This document shows, one piece after another, positions 8,471 through 17,291 of a DNA stretch of 64,000 nucleotides. Every line of letters starts with the position of its first letter. Position 1 is the first letter of the stretch. A program made the position numbers and the translations under genes. A model generated the notes under the pieces. That model did no database searches. It had not been told where the DNA came from and saw only the letters and a list, made by a program, of their open reading frames with translations. Origin of the DNA: Pseudomonadota bacterium (GTDB lineage: Bacteria > Bdellovibrionota > Bacteriovoracia > Bacteriovoracales > Bacteriovoracaceae); assembly GCA_027487685.1 (NCBI GenBank), contig JAIYDC010000019.1, positions 1 to 64,000 on the forward strand. The letters are read 5' to 3'.

Positions 8471-10495
8471 ATGAACCTATTTTTGCAGCTAAATCTTCTC
8501 ATAGGTATAAGTGGTGTTCTCTTTGTTCTAGCAGAGAAATTTCTCCAATACATGTCCGTGAGGATTTCATTTACCAAAGCACTTCGATTTGCTCAGTTGA
8601 TTTTTATTCTTTCACTAACTCTTCCATTGATATTGAAACTGCTCCCATCGACTTCAATACGAGGAGTGCCATCTAAAACATTTACTGCATACTCTGAAGG
8701 CATGTCTCAGACTTTATCCGTCGATAAGGTTATTACTCAGAAGCCAATTATTACTACTTCCTCATCCAACTCAAAAGATGTTGGATTTGAATTTGATTAC
8801 ACCTTAATTGCACTTTTAATCTGGCTTGTAGGTTTTTGTTATTTCTTCTTCAGATTCGCCGTCAATTACTTCCAAGTCAGACGACTTCTTTCATCCTCAG
8901 TTCCAATTAAAACCTACAAAAGAGTCAAGATCGTTGCATCTGAAGAAGTTTATGTTCCGTTCTCAGTTAGAATGCCCAAGGGCATATGGGTAGTTGTTCC
9001 TGTACTTTTGCTATCGGAAAAGAAAGACCTAGATCTGGCCATACAACATGAAATCCAACATCACCGCCAAGGTGACACTGCGTGGGCAGTGTTTATGGAG
9101 CTAGTAGGTAGTTTTCTATATTTTAATCCAGCAGTTTATTTATGGAAAAACATCATTACTGAATTACAAGAATTGTCCTGTGATGAATCTCTTATCGGCC
9201 GAGAAGAGATTTCTTCCCATGATTACGGCAGTTGCCTTTTAAGAGTGGCAGAGGCAGCACTTGAGCATCGTCATATGTATGCAGGTACAATATCCATGGC
9301 GGCGATCATTAAGGACTCCAACTATTTTAAGAAGTTTCTATTAAGGAGAATTGAAATGATCACCGAGAAAAGTTCTCACACCAAGCCATGGATTACGATT
9401 TCGGCTAGTTTATTTATTATATTAGCTTCAGTCGCAGCGGCGATTGGTTCTGAGAAACTCATCAGAGGAAAAAGAAACATTAATCCTGGAATAGTAAAAG
9501 TGGAGAAGGAGATCCAGAAGATCACAGATGAAGCTCTGACCAGAGCACTTTCAAGAATGAAAGCAACTGCTGGATTTATCATTGTAACCGAGCCATCTAC
9601 TGGAAGGATATTGGCCGTTGCCAATATGGATCTAAAGAGCAAAAGGAAAGGTCACTGGATTCTACATGAACTTATGGAATCAGGCCCGATTGCTAAGCCC
9701 ATTATGGTGGCAGAGGCACTTGAGCTAGGTAAAACTGATCTTACCTCACAGCACAATTGTGAGAATGGTAAGTATGCATACAAAGGAACTACTTACAGAG
9801 ACTGGAAAGACGGTGGATGGAATTCACTTACAACCTCTGAAACTCTTGAACTATCCAGTAACATCTGCAGCATCAAAATTGCCCAGCTATTAGGCGAAGA
9901 TAGGCTTTCTTCCATGCTGGAAAAATTTGGCTTTGGTGAGGGTGGTACGGCCAGTTCTTTTCCAGAAGCTCTTCCAGGTGAGCGTCCTATCAGTGGCAGC
10001 CAACTACTTCCTCAAGCGGCAATCGGACTTGGATTTAAAAGTTCTGTCATTGAAACCCTTCAGGCATATGGAGCAATCGCCAATGGAGGAACACTTATGG
10101 AGCCAGTTTCACCTACTGAGAAGCCAAAAGTTTTAAGACATGTACTTTCTAAAAAGTCTATTTTACAGCTACATCAGCTACTCCAAAATGTAGTTCTACA
10201 TGGCACAGGAAAAAGAGCACAAAGTGATCTTTATACTACCGCCGGGAAGACATCGACGGTACTTAACAAAGAATTTGCAGGAGTCAGCGGATATCGATCA
10301 AAAGAGATGGCCAATATCGCGGGATTCATAGGCTTTGCACCTGCTCAAAATCCAATTATTGTAGTCTATGTTGGGATTATAAATCCCAATACTGATGGCA
10401 CAGGTGCCCATGGAGGTTATCATGCGGCCCCCGTGTTCAGAGAGGTTGTAGAAAACGTCCTTACACATATGAAAGTAGCACCTGACAAGATCTAA
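8471..10495 (+). CDS. BlaR1-type M56 protease fused to degenerate penicillin-binding transpeptidase domain
   Basis: The 674-residue predicted sensor-transducer spans the inner membrane. Hydrophobic segments near residues 5-20, 35-55 and 115-135 precede the M56 zinc protease domain with HEIQH (His193, Glu194, His197) and the third ligand Glu239 in SCDES. A further membrane segment (~310-330) leads to a periplasmic domain that aligns with class B PBP/FtsI transpeptidases: ESGPIAKP, SSNICSIKIA (SxN motif) and TAGKTST (KTG region). The FtsI-type S-x-x-K serine is proline here (Pro406; Lys409 kept), and KTG is KTS, so covalent beta-lactam acylation looks impossible. Normal BlaR1 carries a class D-like sensor instead. 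It likely controls the repressor in response to a cell-wall ligand. Confidence 0.85.
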   Translation: MNLFLQLNLLIGISGVLFVLAEKFLQYMSVRISFTKALRFAQLIFILSLTLPLILKLLPSTSIRGVPSKTFTAYSEGMSQTLSVDKVITQKPIITTSSSNSKDVGFEFDYTLIALLIWLVGFCYFFFRFAVNYFQVRRLLSSSVPIKTYKRVKIVASEEVYVPFSVRMPKGIWVVVPVLLLSEKKDLDLAIQHEIQHHRQGDTAWAVFMELVGSFLYFNPAVYLWKNIITELQELSCDESLIGREEISSHDYGSCLLRVAEAALEHRHMYAGTISMAAIIKDSNYFKKFLLRRIEMITEKSSHTKPWITISASLFIILASVAAAIGSEKLIRGKRNINPGIVKVEKEIQKITDEALTRALSRMKATAGFIIVTEPSTGRILAVANMDLKSKRKGHWILHELMESGPIAKPIMVAEALELGKTDLTSQHNCENGKYAYKGTTYRDWKDGGWNSLTTSETLELSSNICSIKIAQLLGEDRLSSMLEKFGFGEGGTASSFPEALPGERPISGSQLLPQAAIGLGFKSSVIETLQAYGAIANGGTLMEPVSPTEKPKVLRHVLSKKSILQLHQLLQNVVLHGTGKRAQSDLYTTAGKTSTVLNKEFAGVSGYRSKEMANIAGFIGFAPAQNPIIVVYVGIINPNTDGTGAHGGYHAAPVFREVVENVLTHMKVAPDKI

Positions 10496-10899
10496 TTTGT
10501 TTTAATTGCAGCTGATAGAAGCAAGATCCCCGGAAGGTGTGAAAGACACTAAAGCTCAGTTTAACCCACTGGGCTTTTTTTATGTTTAGAATGAATACTT
10601 GAGATTCCGTGACAGCCTGAAACAGATTTCACCCCTTAGGGATAGTATGGAAAACTACGAACTAAGGACTTTCCAATTGTGAATGATAATTACACAAAGT
10701 TTTGCACTACTTAACCGAAACCAGCTGATGATTAGTTGCTAGATCAGTCCCCTACCCAGCAATACCCTCTATCCAATCGAAATTTCAATGTTTTATTCTG
10801 TGCTTAAACGTTTGACGGCCAAGTAGACTTTACAGGCCAGAGCGGAGAACTTTTCCTATCGACATAATATGTATCAAATTTAGTTAGGTCAGGAGAACT
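10496..10899. other. Gene-free stretch with repeat copy D
   Basis: About 400 bases between same-strand genes. Repeat copy D just after the blaR-like stop carries the strongest hairpin/T-run of the family and probably terminates that operon. The remaining ~270 bases would carry the promoter of the lipoprotein gene, whose ribosome binding site AGGAG precedes the ATG at 10900. Nothing else was seen. Confidence 0.5.
10523..10625 (+). repeat. Dispersed intergenic repeat, copy D (terminator-like)
   Basis: Shares GTGTGAAAGACAC (similar to copy C), the core GCTCAGTTTAACCCACTGGGC followed by TTTTTTT, and GACAGCCTGAAACAG (10611-10625, identical to copy A). The stem here is GCTCAGT/ACTGGGC with one G-U pair and a long T-run, so it should work as an intrinsic terminator. 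Confidence 0.7.
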
Positions 10900-13047
10900 A
10901 TGAATTTCATTTATATGGGTATCTCATTAGTAGCATTAGTTTCGTGCGGTAACCCACACCTTAATCTATCTCAAAAAAAGTTAGAAAAGTTGACTCCAAG
11001 TTTGAGTTCACAAGACTTAAATGTGAGAAATCCCGATGGCGGAAATGATCTTTCTGTTGTGACATCGGCAAATTCAATTAATAGCTCTTTGAATGTTAAA
11101 AATCCCAACTCGGAAGAAATTGTTGTTACTTACGCTTTTGAAAAAGGTGATCATTTTCGTTTTAATGGCGGAAACTTTCCTGGAACTTACGGAAGTTGTT
11201 CTTCCAATCAACTTCCTTCAGCAAACTGTAACCTTGACATTGAATTCTTCGCGACTGCTCCAGGTGTTTATGTCGATAATTTGGTCGTGACATACTCACT
11301 TAAGTCTAACCCTGGACTTAAAACAACAAAGGCGATCTCACTACGCGGTGAAAAACTCTCAGACAATCTCTCTCCCATCATCCTATCGCCAATGGATGGT
11401 GGATCAGAAATGGATTTTAAAACTGCAGGCACTCCATTTTCATCTGAGCTCAACCAGAAAAATCCAAATAATGAAGACGTTATCGTTTCTTACAAATTTG
11501 AAAAAGGTTCAAATTTTAGATTCAAAGGCGGGAATTTTCCTGGAACATCTGGGAACTGTTCAGCTGAACAACTTCCAGATGCAAATTGCAAAATGGAAAT
11601 TGAATTCTTTGCAGATGAACCAGGAAGATACACAGACAACCTGACCGCTACTTATGCACTCAAATCAATCCCTTCTCAAACGAAAGAAGTTAAAATGCCT
11701 CTCGTAGGTGAGATCGTTGCACCTCTACCTTCTTCGCTAAGTGTCAAACTAATCGGTGGTGGTAGTTCATTCAATTTTGGTTCTCAACCAGTTAACTTAT
11801 CCGTGCGCACTGACCAAATCCTGCTAGAGAACACAGGAAAAACAGATCAATACTTAGATGTTAAACTTATTGGCGGTCAGCCTTTCAGGATGAACAATCA
11901 CTGCCCAGCGGTTCTTATTCCGGCCGCTACTTGTACTATTGATGTACACTACGTTTCAACTGATGTCGGGACTCATAATGATATAATAAGAGTGACACAT
12001 CATAAGCCTTCAGGTTCAGACAGTGTAATTGATTTTCCAGTTACGGGTACAACAGTAGCTTCACCTTTAACTCCAGGGAAGTTGGTCCTAGGTACTGCTG
12101 AAGCAGGAAACATCGATTACGGCACAATCCTTTCTGGTACTGAATCTCGCAAACTTGTAGAGATATCTAATATCGGACAAATGCCGGTGATCTTAAAAAG
12201 CCAAGGTATAAATGGCGACTCATTTATCTTCAGCGGTGGAAGCTACCCTGGGTCTAGAGGAACTTGCGGTCAGATCATTCTTCCTGGAAGCTGTTCTCTT
12301 GACCTCGCCTTCCTTCCAAGCGCCCCAGGAACTTTCAACGGTGGAGTTCTAATTGTCCCTACTGAAGGAAGTGCTTTGAACATTGCTATTAAAGGAAAAG
12401 CTAAAAATCACGATGGCAACAACTGCTTTAAGATTGAAGAAAGACAAGTTTTGGCAAGATCAAGCAATAGTGCTGCAGGAATTAGTTTCCCTTACTTGAG
12501 ATCCGCCCGGGGTACTAAATCCACTCTAGAAGTACTCTACGGAACAACAACGAACGCACGCATCCCGAATCTTAACCGATATACTGTTAAAGATGCGATG
12601 GTATTTGTAACCTTCGATATCCCAGAAATACCTGAGGAAATCGTTGGAATGGATGTTAACCTAGATGTTACAAAAGTTGTTCAAGACGGTTTCAAAGATA
12701 CTGAATCATTATGTCTTTCAGCATCAGGCATCAAGAAATGCTCAGGACGGCGATTTACGCTTGCTAGCTGGAAGAAGCTTAACAACCCTAACTTCTGGGA
12801 TGAATACTCAACTCCAGTGACGACGACTTATGAAGATGAGTTCAGTAAGAATGCCTCTGGGTGTGGAACTTACACTTGCTTCTACCTAGAGAAGAGACTT
12901 TCTGCTAACGAAATTTTCCATCTGTCGGCCCCAGAACTGAGGGCCCTAGGCAACAACTCTGTGAACCTTATTTTCTCTGATGACACCCGTTTGCGCACTA
13001 TTCCATCACTAATCGTTAGGGTAAAAAAACCTGTTAGCTGTCAGTAA
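10900..13047 (+). CDS. Repeat-containing lipoprotein with Ig-like (ASH/choice-of-anchor type) domains
   Basis: The 715-residue product begins with a lipoprotein signal (FIYMGISLVALVSC, Cys16). Residues ~35-490 are about four Ig-like beta-sandwich repeats. The first two are near-duplicates sharing EKGxxFRFxGGNFPGTxGxCS, CxxxIEFFA and PGxYxDNLxxTY. They resemble ASH/choice-of-anchor D modules that sit in surface or periplasmic scaffolds. The C-terminal ~220 residues (from CFKIEERQVLARSS) form a separate Cys-containing domain that I do not recognise. AGGAG lies ahead of the ATG. A strong terminator follows, then an OmpA-like gene. Probably a surface or periplasmic structural or adhesion protein. 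Confidence 0.7.
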   Translation: MNFIYMGISLVALVSCGNPHLNLSQKKLEKLTPSLSSQDLNVRNPDGGNDLSVVTSANSINSSLNVKNPNSEEIVVTYAFEKGDHFRFNGGNFPGTYGSCSSNQLPSANCNLDIEFFATAPGVYVDNLVVTYSLKSNPGLKTTKAISLRGEKLSDNLSPIILSPMDGGSEMDFKTAGTPFSSELNQKNPNNEDVIVSYKFEKGSNFRFKGGNFPGTSGNCSAEQLPDANCKMEIEFFADEPGRYTDNLTATYALKSIPSQTKEVKMPLVGEIVAPLPSSLSVKLIGGGSSFNFGSQPVNLSVRTDQILLENTGKTDQYLDVKLIGGQPFRMNNHCPAVLIPAATCTIDVHYVSTDVGTHNDIIRVTHHKPSGSDSVIDFPVTGTTVASPLTPGKLVLGTAEAGNIDYGTILSGTESRKLVEISNIGQMPVILKSQGINGDSFIFSGGSYPGSRGTCGQIILPGSCSLDLAFLPSAPGTFNGGVLIVPTEGSALNIAIKGKAKNHDGNNCFKIEERQVLARSSNSAAGISFPYLRSARGTKSTLEVLYGTTTNARIPNLNRYTVKDAMVFVTFDIPEIPEEIVGMDVNLDVTKVVQDGFKDTESLCLSASGIKKCSGRRFTLASWKKLNNPNFWDEYSTPVTTTYEDEFSKNASGCGTYTCFYLEKRLSANEIFHLSAPELRALGNNSVNLIFSDDTRLRTIPSLIVRVKKPVSCQ

Positions 13048-13071
13048 TAATTTAGATATAGTTGACTGACT

Positions 13072-13097
13072 GCCCCCCTCTTAGAGGGGGGCTTTTT
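13072..13097 (+). terminator. Strong rho-independent terminator
   Basis: GCCCCCCTC-TTA-GAGGGGGGC is a perfect 9-bp, almost all-GC stem with a 3-base loop followed by TTTTT, 25 bases after the lipoprotein stop codon. Confidence 0.9.
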
Positions 13098-13116
13098 ATT
13101 TCAGGGGATTTTTGTC

Positions 13117-14382
13117 ATGTTGAAAATTATTGCTTTGACCTTAGTACTCTTTAGTACAACATCATGGGCCCTGGATTTAAAAGGATTTCAGTTTACAGAT
13201 GCTTATCGATACTCAACCTTGGAAGATTCATATACTGAAAAATTCAATGGAAAGAATGTTTTCCTTGGAAGCTACGCCTATGTCAGATCGCCCTTTTACT
13301 ACACAGACTCAAGCGTAAAATCCTTCAAAAAAGATATCATCAATTATAACAATGTTCTTTCACTGGGCTACTCACGTTATCTCACGGATAAATTGGCGAT
13401 GGGTCTTGATGTCGTTGGTATCAACAATAAAGTCTACGACAAACAGTTTACTTCTTTTGGGGATATTAATCTTCGAGCTAAATATCTTCTTACGGAGAGA
13501 TCAAGAGAATGGGGACTATCAGTAAACCCATTCATAACTCTACCCACAGGTAAAAAAACGAATTTCACCACAGCAAGAAGTCCGGGACTTGGTTTACGTT
13601 CTGTTCTTGAAAAGCATTTTAGCCAATGGCATTGGCTTGCATCAGCTGGTTATGAACACAATCCCAAAAAAAACTATCTCATCGTTGATCAAAGAAACCT
13701 TCTCTTGACTCAACTTGGGGTATCTTACGACCTCACGTCTACCTGGAATGCAAATGCTGAAATCATCCGAAACTTCACTCTCCAAGCTGATAACCGGCAG
13801 GATGAGGGAGACTATTTCCTCACTATGAAAAATAAAACCACATCTAACATATCTCTTTTCGGTGGTGCGGGTATCGCAGGGGCAGAGAAAGTTGAAAGAA
13901 ACAACTACAATTTGTTTGCAGGATTTAAATGGCAAGAAGATGCTGAGAAAGAAAGACCAACTCAAGTTCAAGAACCAGTTAAACCGGCACAAACAAAAGT
14001 AGCTCCGACGAAGCCTCAAAGAAGAGCTCAAGAAAATCAGTACGGAAAATTGATTGCGATTGATAATATCTATTTCAGCAACAATAGTTTTGTCATCACA
14101 AAACCCGAGTTACAAAAATTGATGCGAGTCGTTCACGCCCACGCCATTCTTGGAAGCAAGTTCAGTAAAGTCATCATCGAGGGTTATGCAAGTACCCTCG
14201 GGGATACGGCGAAGAACGAAGTTCTTGCTCTGAGAAGAACTGAACAAGTCATGAACATCCTCAAGTCCAAGGGAATCGAAGCAGAAAAAATGGCGACTGT
14301 TAGCTACGGTGATCAAACTCAACAGGATCCAGAAGAGTGGAAAAATCGTAAAGTACAATTCAGAGTTTACCAAAGCCACTAA
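13117..14382 (+). CDS. OmpA-family outer-membrane protein
   Basis: The 421-residue product has a signal peptide (LKIIALTLVLFSTTSWA) and an N-terminal ~260-residue barrel with alternating strands and conserved features of transporter-like barrels (GDINLRAKYLL, FITLPTGKKT). A Pro/Gln/Lys-rich linker follows (~275-310), then a C-terminal OmpA peptidoglycan-binding domain: IDNIYFSNNSFVI, VIIEGYASTLGDTAKNEVLALRR, VSYGDQ and NRKVQFRV. Such proteins tie the outer membrane to peptidoglycan. It is separated from the upstream lipoprotein by a strong terminator, so it probably has its own control. Confidence 0.85.
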   Translation: MLKIIALTLVLFSTTSWALDLKGFQFTDAYRYSTLEDSYTEKFNGKNVFLGSYAYVRSPFYYTDSSVKSFKKDIINYNNVLSLGYSRYLTDKLAMGLDVVGINNKVYDKQFTSFGDINLRAKYLLTERSREWGLSVNPFITLPTGKKTNFTTARSPGLGLRSVLEKHFSQWHWLASAGYEHNPKKNYLIVDQRNLLLTQLGVSYDLTSTWNANAEIIRNFTLQADNRQDEGDYFLTMKNKTTSNISLFGGAGIAGAEKVERNNYNLFAGFKWQEDAEKERPTQVQEPVKPAQTKVAPTKPQRRAQENQYGKLIAIDNIYFSNNSFVITKPELQKLMRVVHAHAILGSKFSKVIIEGYASTLGDTAKNEVLALRRTEQVMNILKSKGIEAEKMATVSYGDQTQQDPEEWKNRKVQFRVYQSH

Positions 14383-14425
14383 ATCGTAGGCACTTGTAGC
14401 AGAAGGTCTAACCAAAGGTTAAAAC

Positions 14426-15481
14426 ATGAAAGAGACAAGAGTTAGCAAAAAACTAGATATTAAATATCCCATTATCCAGGGACCTTTCGGGGGTGGTTTA
14501 TCTTCCACCAAACTCCTAGCAACCGTTTCAAATGCAGGGGGCCTCGGATCATTTGGAGCTCACTACTTGCCACCGGATGAAATCAAAATACTTTGTAGAG
14601 AAATTTTAACTCTGACGGAAAAACCTTTCGCGATTAATCTCTGGGTAAGTGATCAAGACGATAATGGTCTTCATATGAGTCGAACAGATTTTGAAAAAAC
14701 CTATGTAGTCCTGAAGCCATACTTTGATGAATTGAATCTCCCTAAGCCTGAATACCCCTCACGTTTTGGAGAGAAATTTACCGAACAAATCGAAGCCATC
14801 CTGGAAGTAAGGCCACCTGTATTTAGTTTTGTATTTGGAATTCCTGATGTCGCGATACTGGCTGAGTGTCGAAGAAGAAATATTATCACCATGGGCACAG
14901 CAATCACTCCTGATGAAGCCATGGCTCTAGATGAGGCAGGGGTAGACATCATTGTTGCCACAGGCCTGGAGGCCGGAGGACATAGAGTATCATTTCTTAA
15001 AGAAGCAGAGAAATCACTTTATGGAACCTTGTCACTCATCCCTCAAACTGTGGATCGTGTTAAGGCGCCAGTTATTGCAGCTGGCGGTATCGCCGACTTG
15101 CGAGGAGTGAAAGCAGCACTGGCACTAGGTGCAGAGGGTGTTCAAATTGGTACTGCCTTTCTCGCTACGGAAGAATCCAACGCCAGTAATCTCCATCGCT
15201 TAAAACTCTTTAGTCCCGATGCTAGACACACAGGCCTGACTCGAGTTTACTCAGGAAGGCTTGCAAGAGGGATTGAAAATCGGATGATGCTTGAGCATGA
15301 AGTACATGCACCTTATCCTGCTCAGGGCTGGTTTACTGGAATAATAAAAGCTGAAGCAACTAAGCAAGGGCGTACAGACCTTATGTCATTGTGGTGTGGG
15401 CAAAGCGCTCCTTTGATCAAATACCATAATGCGGAAGAAGTTTTTAAGTCCTTAATAATAGAGAACATCCTCGTGGAATGA
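14426..15481 (+). CDS. Nitronate monooxygenase (2-nitropropane dioxygenase family)
   Basis: The 351-residue FMN-dependent TIM-barrel enzyme would oxidise alkyl nitronates to carbonyl compounds and nitrite, a cytosolic detoxification. Family marks are YPIIQGPFGGG at the start, SNAGGLGSFGAH (~34-45), ATGLEAGGHR (~178-187, the FMN/substrate loop with the conserved His), AAGGIADLRGVKAALALGAEGVQIGTAFLAT (~218-248, phosphate binding) and a C-terminal tail. AAAGG precedes the ATG. Length fits class I enzymes. It stands alone between the OmpA-like gene and argR. Confidence 0.88.
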   Translation: MKETRVSKKLDIKYPIIQGPFGGGLSSTKLLATVSNAGGLGSFGAHYLPPDEIKILCREILTLTEKPFAINLWVSDQDDNGLHMSRTDFEKTYVVLKPYFDELNLPKPEYPSRFGEKFTEQIEAILEVRPPVFSFVFGIPDVAILAECRRRNIITMGTAITPDEAMALDEAGVDIIVATGLEAGGHRVSFLKEAEKSLYGTLSLIPQTVDRVKAPVIAAGGIADLRGVKAALALGAEGVQIGTAFLATEESNASNLHRLKLFSPDARHTGLTRVYSGRLARGIENRMMLEHEVHAPYPAQGWFTGIIKAEATKQGRTDLMSLWCGQSAPLIKYHNAEEVFKSLIIENILVE

Positions 15482-15494
15482 GGCTTACACCAGT

Positions 15495-15531
15495 AAATTC
15501 AGTCCTGATCTCAGAAAGTACAGAACGATAC
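15495..15531 (+). repeat. Dispersed intergenic repeat, partial copy F
   Basis: AAATTCAGTCCTGATCTCAG, an AAAG/ACAG tract and CGATACAA resemble the left half of the family, especially partial copy E. The hairpin half is missing. It lies between the 3' ends of convergent genes and is the last copy I can find in the window. Confidence 0.35.
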
Positions 15532-15558
15532 AAATGCTTCGTTCACCCGTCTAATTTT

Positions 15559-16005
15559 TTATTTTAATACTCGATTAATGTCTTTCAGGGCGTCCGAAAT
15601 TTTTGCGATCTTCATGGGGGTGACAAAGATGGTGTCATCTCCAGCTACTGTTCCCAAGACTGTTAAGCGGCATTCATAATCAATAAAGCCCGCCACAAAC
15701 ATAGCACTTCCAGGATGCGTTTTAATAACAATCATCGCCTCATTATACTGTACGGAAAGGACCTGATCAGATAGTGATCCACGGTATGAACCTCTTGGAT
15801 GGTCAACATTGCGATAGACCTGTTTCCCTCCTGCAAATTCTTTGATCACTCCCATATCATTTAAAATTCGCGAGACTGTTGACTGGGTGATCTTGAAGCC
15901 CTTGCTTTTCAGATGACTAGCGATCTCCGTTTGCGTACCAACAAACCCGTCACTAATAAGACCTCTGAGAACTTCTTTTAACTTACGCTTTTCTTGAATA
16001 TTCAT
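15559..16005 (-). CDS. argR: Arginine repressor
   Basis: The 148-residue product has the classic ArgR layout: an N-terminal winged helix (residues ~5-65, TQTEIASHLKSKGFKITQSTVSRILNDMG, with the S-x-x-T-Q-S-T-V-S-R recognition region), a short linker with a GS-Y stretch, and a C-terminal oligomerisation/arginine-binding domain (VLGTVAGDDTIFVTP with the G-T-x-A-G-D-D-T-I motif). It is divergent from argG, with two ARG-box-like sites in the 95-base gap, so autorepression and control of argGH by arginine are expected. Confidence 0.95.
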   Translation of the reverse strand: MNIQEKRKLKEVLRGLISDGFVGTQTEIASHLKSKGFKITQSTVSRILNDMGVIKEFAGGKQVYRNVDHPRGSYRGSLSDQVLSVQYNEAMIVIKTHPGSAMFVAGFIDYECRLTVLGTVAGDDTIFVTPMKIAKISDALKDINRVLK

Positions 16006-16007
16006 AA

Positions 16008-16021
16008 TGTATATTTATGCA
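16008..16021. promoter_or_regulatory. ARG box 1 (ArgR operator)
   Basis: TGTATATTTATGCA fits the ARG consensus core TGAAT-wwww-ATTCA with two mismatches. It lies immediately upstream of argR. Its centre is 20 bp from the second box, the spacing expected for one ArgR hexamer binding adjacent sites. Confidence 0.75.
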
Positions 16022-16027
16022 TAAAAA

Positions 16028-16041
16028 TGAATGGTTATGCA
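16028..16041. promoter_or_regulatory. ARG box 2 (ArgR operator)
   Basis: TGAATGGTTATGCA keeps a perfect left half (TGAAT) and ATGCA on the right. It is paired with the box at 16008 in the argR-argG divergent region, 60 bases from the argG start codon. Confidence 0.75.
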
Positions 16042-16100
16042 ATAATGTTTTGTCTTGAGCTGTCGAGCAAAGCTATATCTCCACCACAAGGAGAAATACG

Positions 16101-17291
16101 ATGAAGAAAAAATGTGTTCTAGCTTATTCCGGTGGACTCGATACTTCGGCGATCATTCCGTGGCTTCAAGAGAATTGTAACCTTGATGTCATTGCTTATT
16201 GCTGTAACGTCGGCAATCTACCACCAGCACAGTTCCTCAAAGAAAGGGCTATAAGACTTGGCGCTTCTGAGTTCGTTTATGAGGAAGCTGAATCCGAATT
16301 CGTACAAGAGTATGTTAATCCGATGCTTCAAAGCGGAGCTACTTATTATGATGACTACTTTCTAGGAACGGCCATCGCAAGACCTCTCATAGCAAAGAAG
16401 GTCTCAATATTCGCAAAAGATATTCAAGCTGATTTCATAGCCCATGGAGCAACTGGCAAAGGTAATGACCACTTGAGATTTGAGAGGGCCTGGGCTTATC
16501 TTTGTCCAAACATTAATGTTATCGCTCCATGGAAGATTTGGGACTATCGCAGCCGCGAGGAACTAGTTTCTTACCTCAAAGAAAAAAACTTTGTGTGGGG
16601 TGATAGTTCGAAACGCTATAGTGTTGACGTAAATACATTTCACCGCTCTTGTGAGGGCGGTGAGCTAGAAGATATTCAGATTCCATATTCGAGGAATGAA
16701 GTTCATGAATGGCTTTCCTTTGGAGCTAAGAAACCTGAAGACATTCTACTTACGATTAATAAAGGTATTGTCGTTGCAGTTAACGGAGAAAGTCTTACTC
16801 CCCATGAGACACTAGCACTTTTAAATAAGAAGGCAGGCAAATTCGGTATCGGGCTTTGTGACATCGTAGAAGAAAGATCGAATGGGATCAAGAGTCGAGG
16901 GATCTACGAAACTCCAGGTGGAACTCTTATTCACACAGTAATCAAGGCGATGAAGCAAATATGCTGGAGCCGAGAATTATATTCCATCTCGCAGATGATG
17001 GCGGACAGGTATGGGCAACTCATCTACGACGGTTTGTGGTTCGGTGACTCTCGACATGCCTTACAAAGCTTCTTCGTCCAGGCGTGTGAAATGCTTTCAG
17101 GGGAGATTCATCTGGAACTTAACCCAGGGGTCGTTAGAATCCTTAAAAGGAGCAGTCCGAACTCCCTCTATAAACCCCAAATAGTATCCTTTGAATCTGA
17201 TTCGCTGGATATTCACAAAGCGGCTTTGGGATATACAAAAATCATGAATCTTTCCTCTCTAATTCAAGGCAAGAGGGAGGCAGGTATATGA
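16101..17291 (+). CDS. argG: Argininosuccinate synthase
   Basis: ATP-dependent condensation of citrulline and aspartate to argininosuccinate. The 396-residue product has the PP-loop AYSGGLDTS (~8-16), ATGKGNDHLRFE (~114-125) matching the family's ATGKGNDQVRFE, and NVIAPWKIWD. AAGGAG is placed well ahead of the ATG. It overlaps argH by four bases (ATGA), so the two are translationally coupled and share the ARG-box promoter. argB, argC, argD, argF and argJ are not in the window. Confidence 0.95.
   Translation: MKKKCVLAYSGGLDTSAIIPWLQENCNLDVIAYCCNVGNLPPAQFLKERAIRLGASEFVYEEAESEFVQEYVNPMLQSGATYYDDYFLGTAIARPLIAKKVSIFAKDIQADFIAHGATGKGNDHLRFERAWAYLCPNINVIAPWKIWDYRSREELVSYLKEKNFVWGDSSKRYSVDVNTFHRSCEGGELEDIQIPYSRNEVHEWLSFGAKKPEDILLTINKGIVVAVNGESLTPHETLALLNKKAGKFGIGLCDIVEERSNGIKSRGIYETPGGTLIHTVIKAMKQICWSRELYSISQMMADRYGQLIYDGLWFGDSRHALQSFFVQACEMLSGEIHLELNPGVVRILKRSSPNSLYKPQIVSFESDSLDIHKAALGYTKIMNLSSLIQGKREAGI

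Noticed and set aside
517-10625. Dispersed repeats as integron attC sites or a CRISPR array
   Set aside because: The copies lie 2-4 kb apart, flank ordinary genes in both directions, and lack a clear GTTRRRY core site; no integrase is in the window. Spacing is far too large and irregular for CRISPR.
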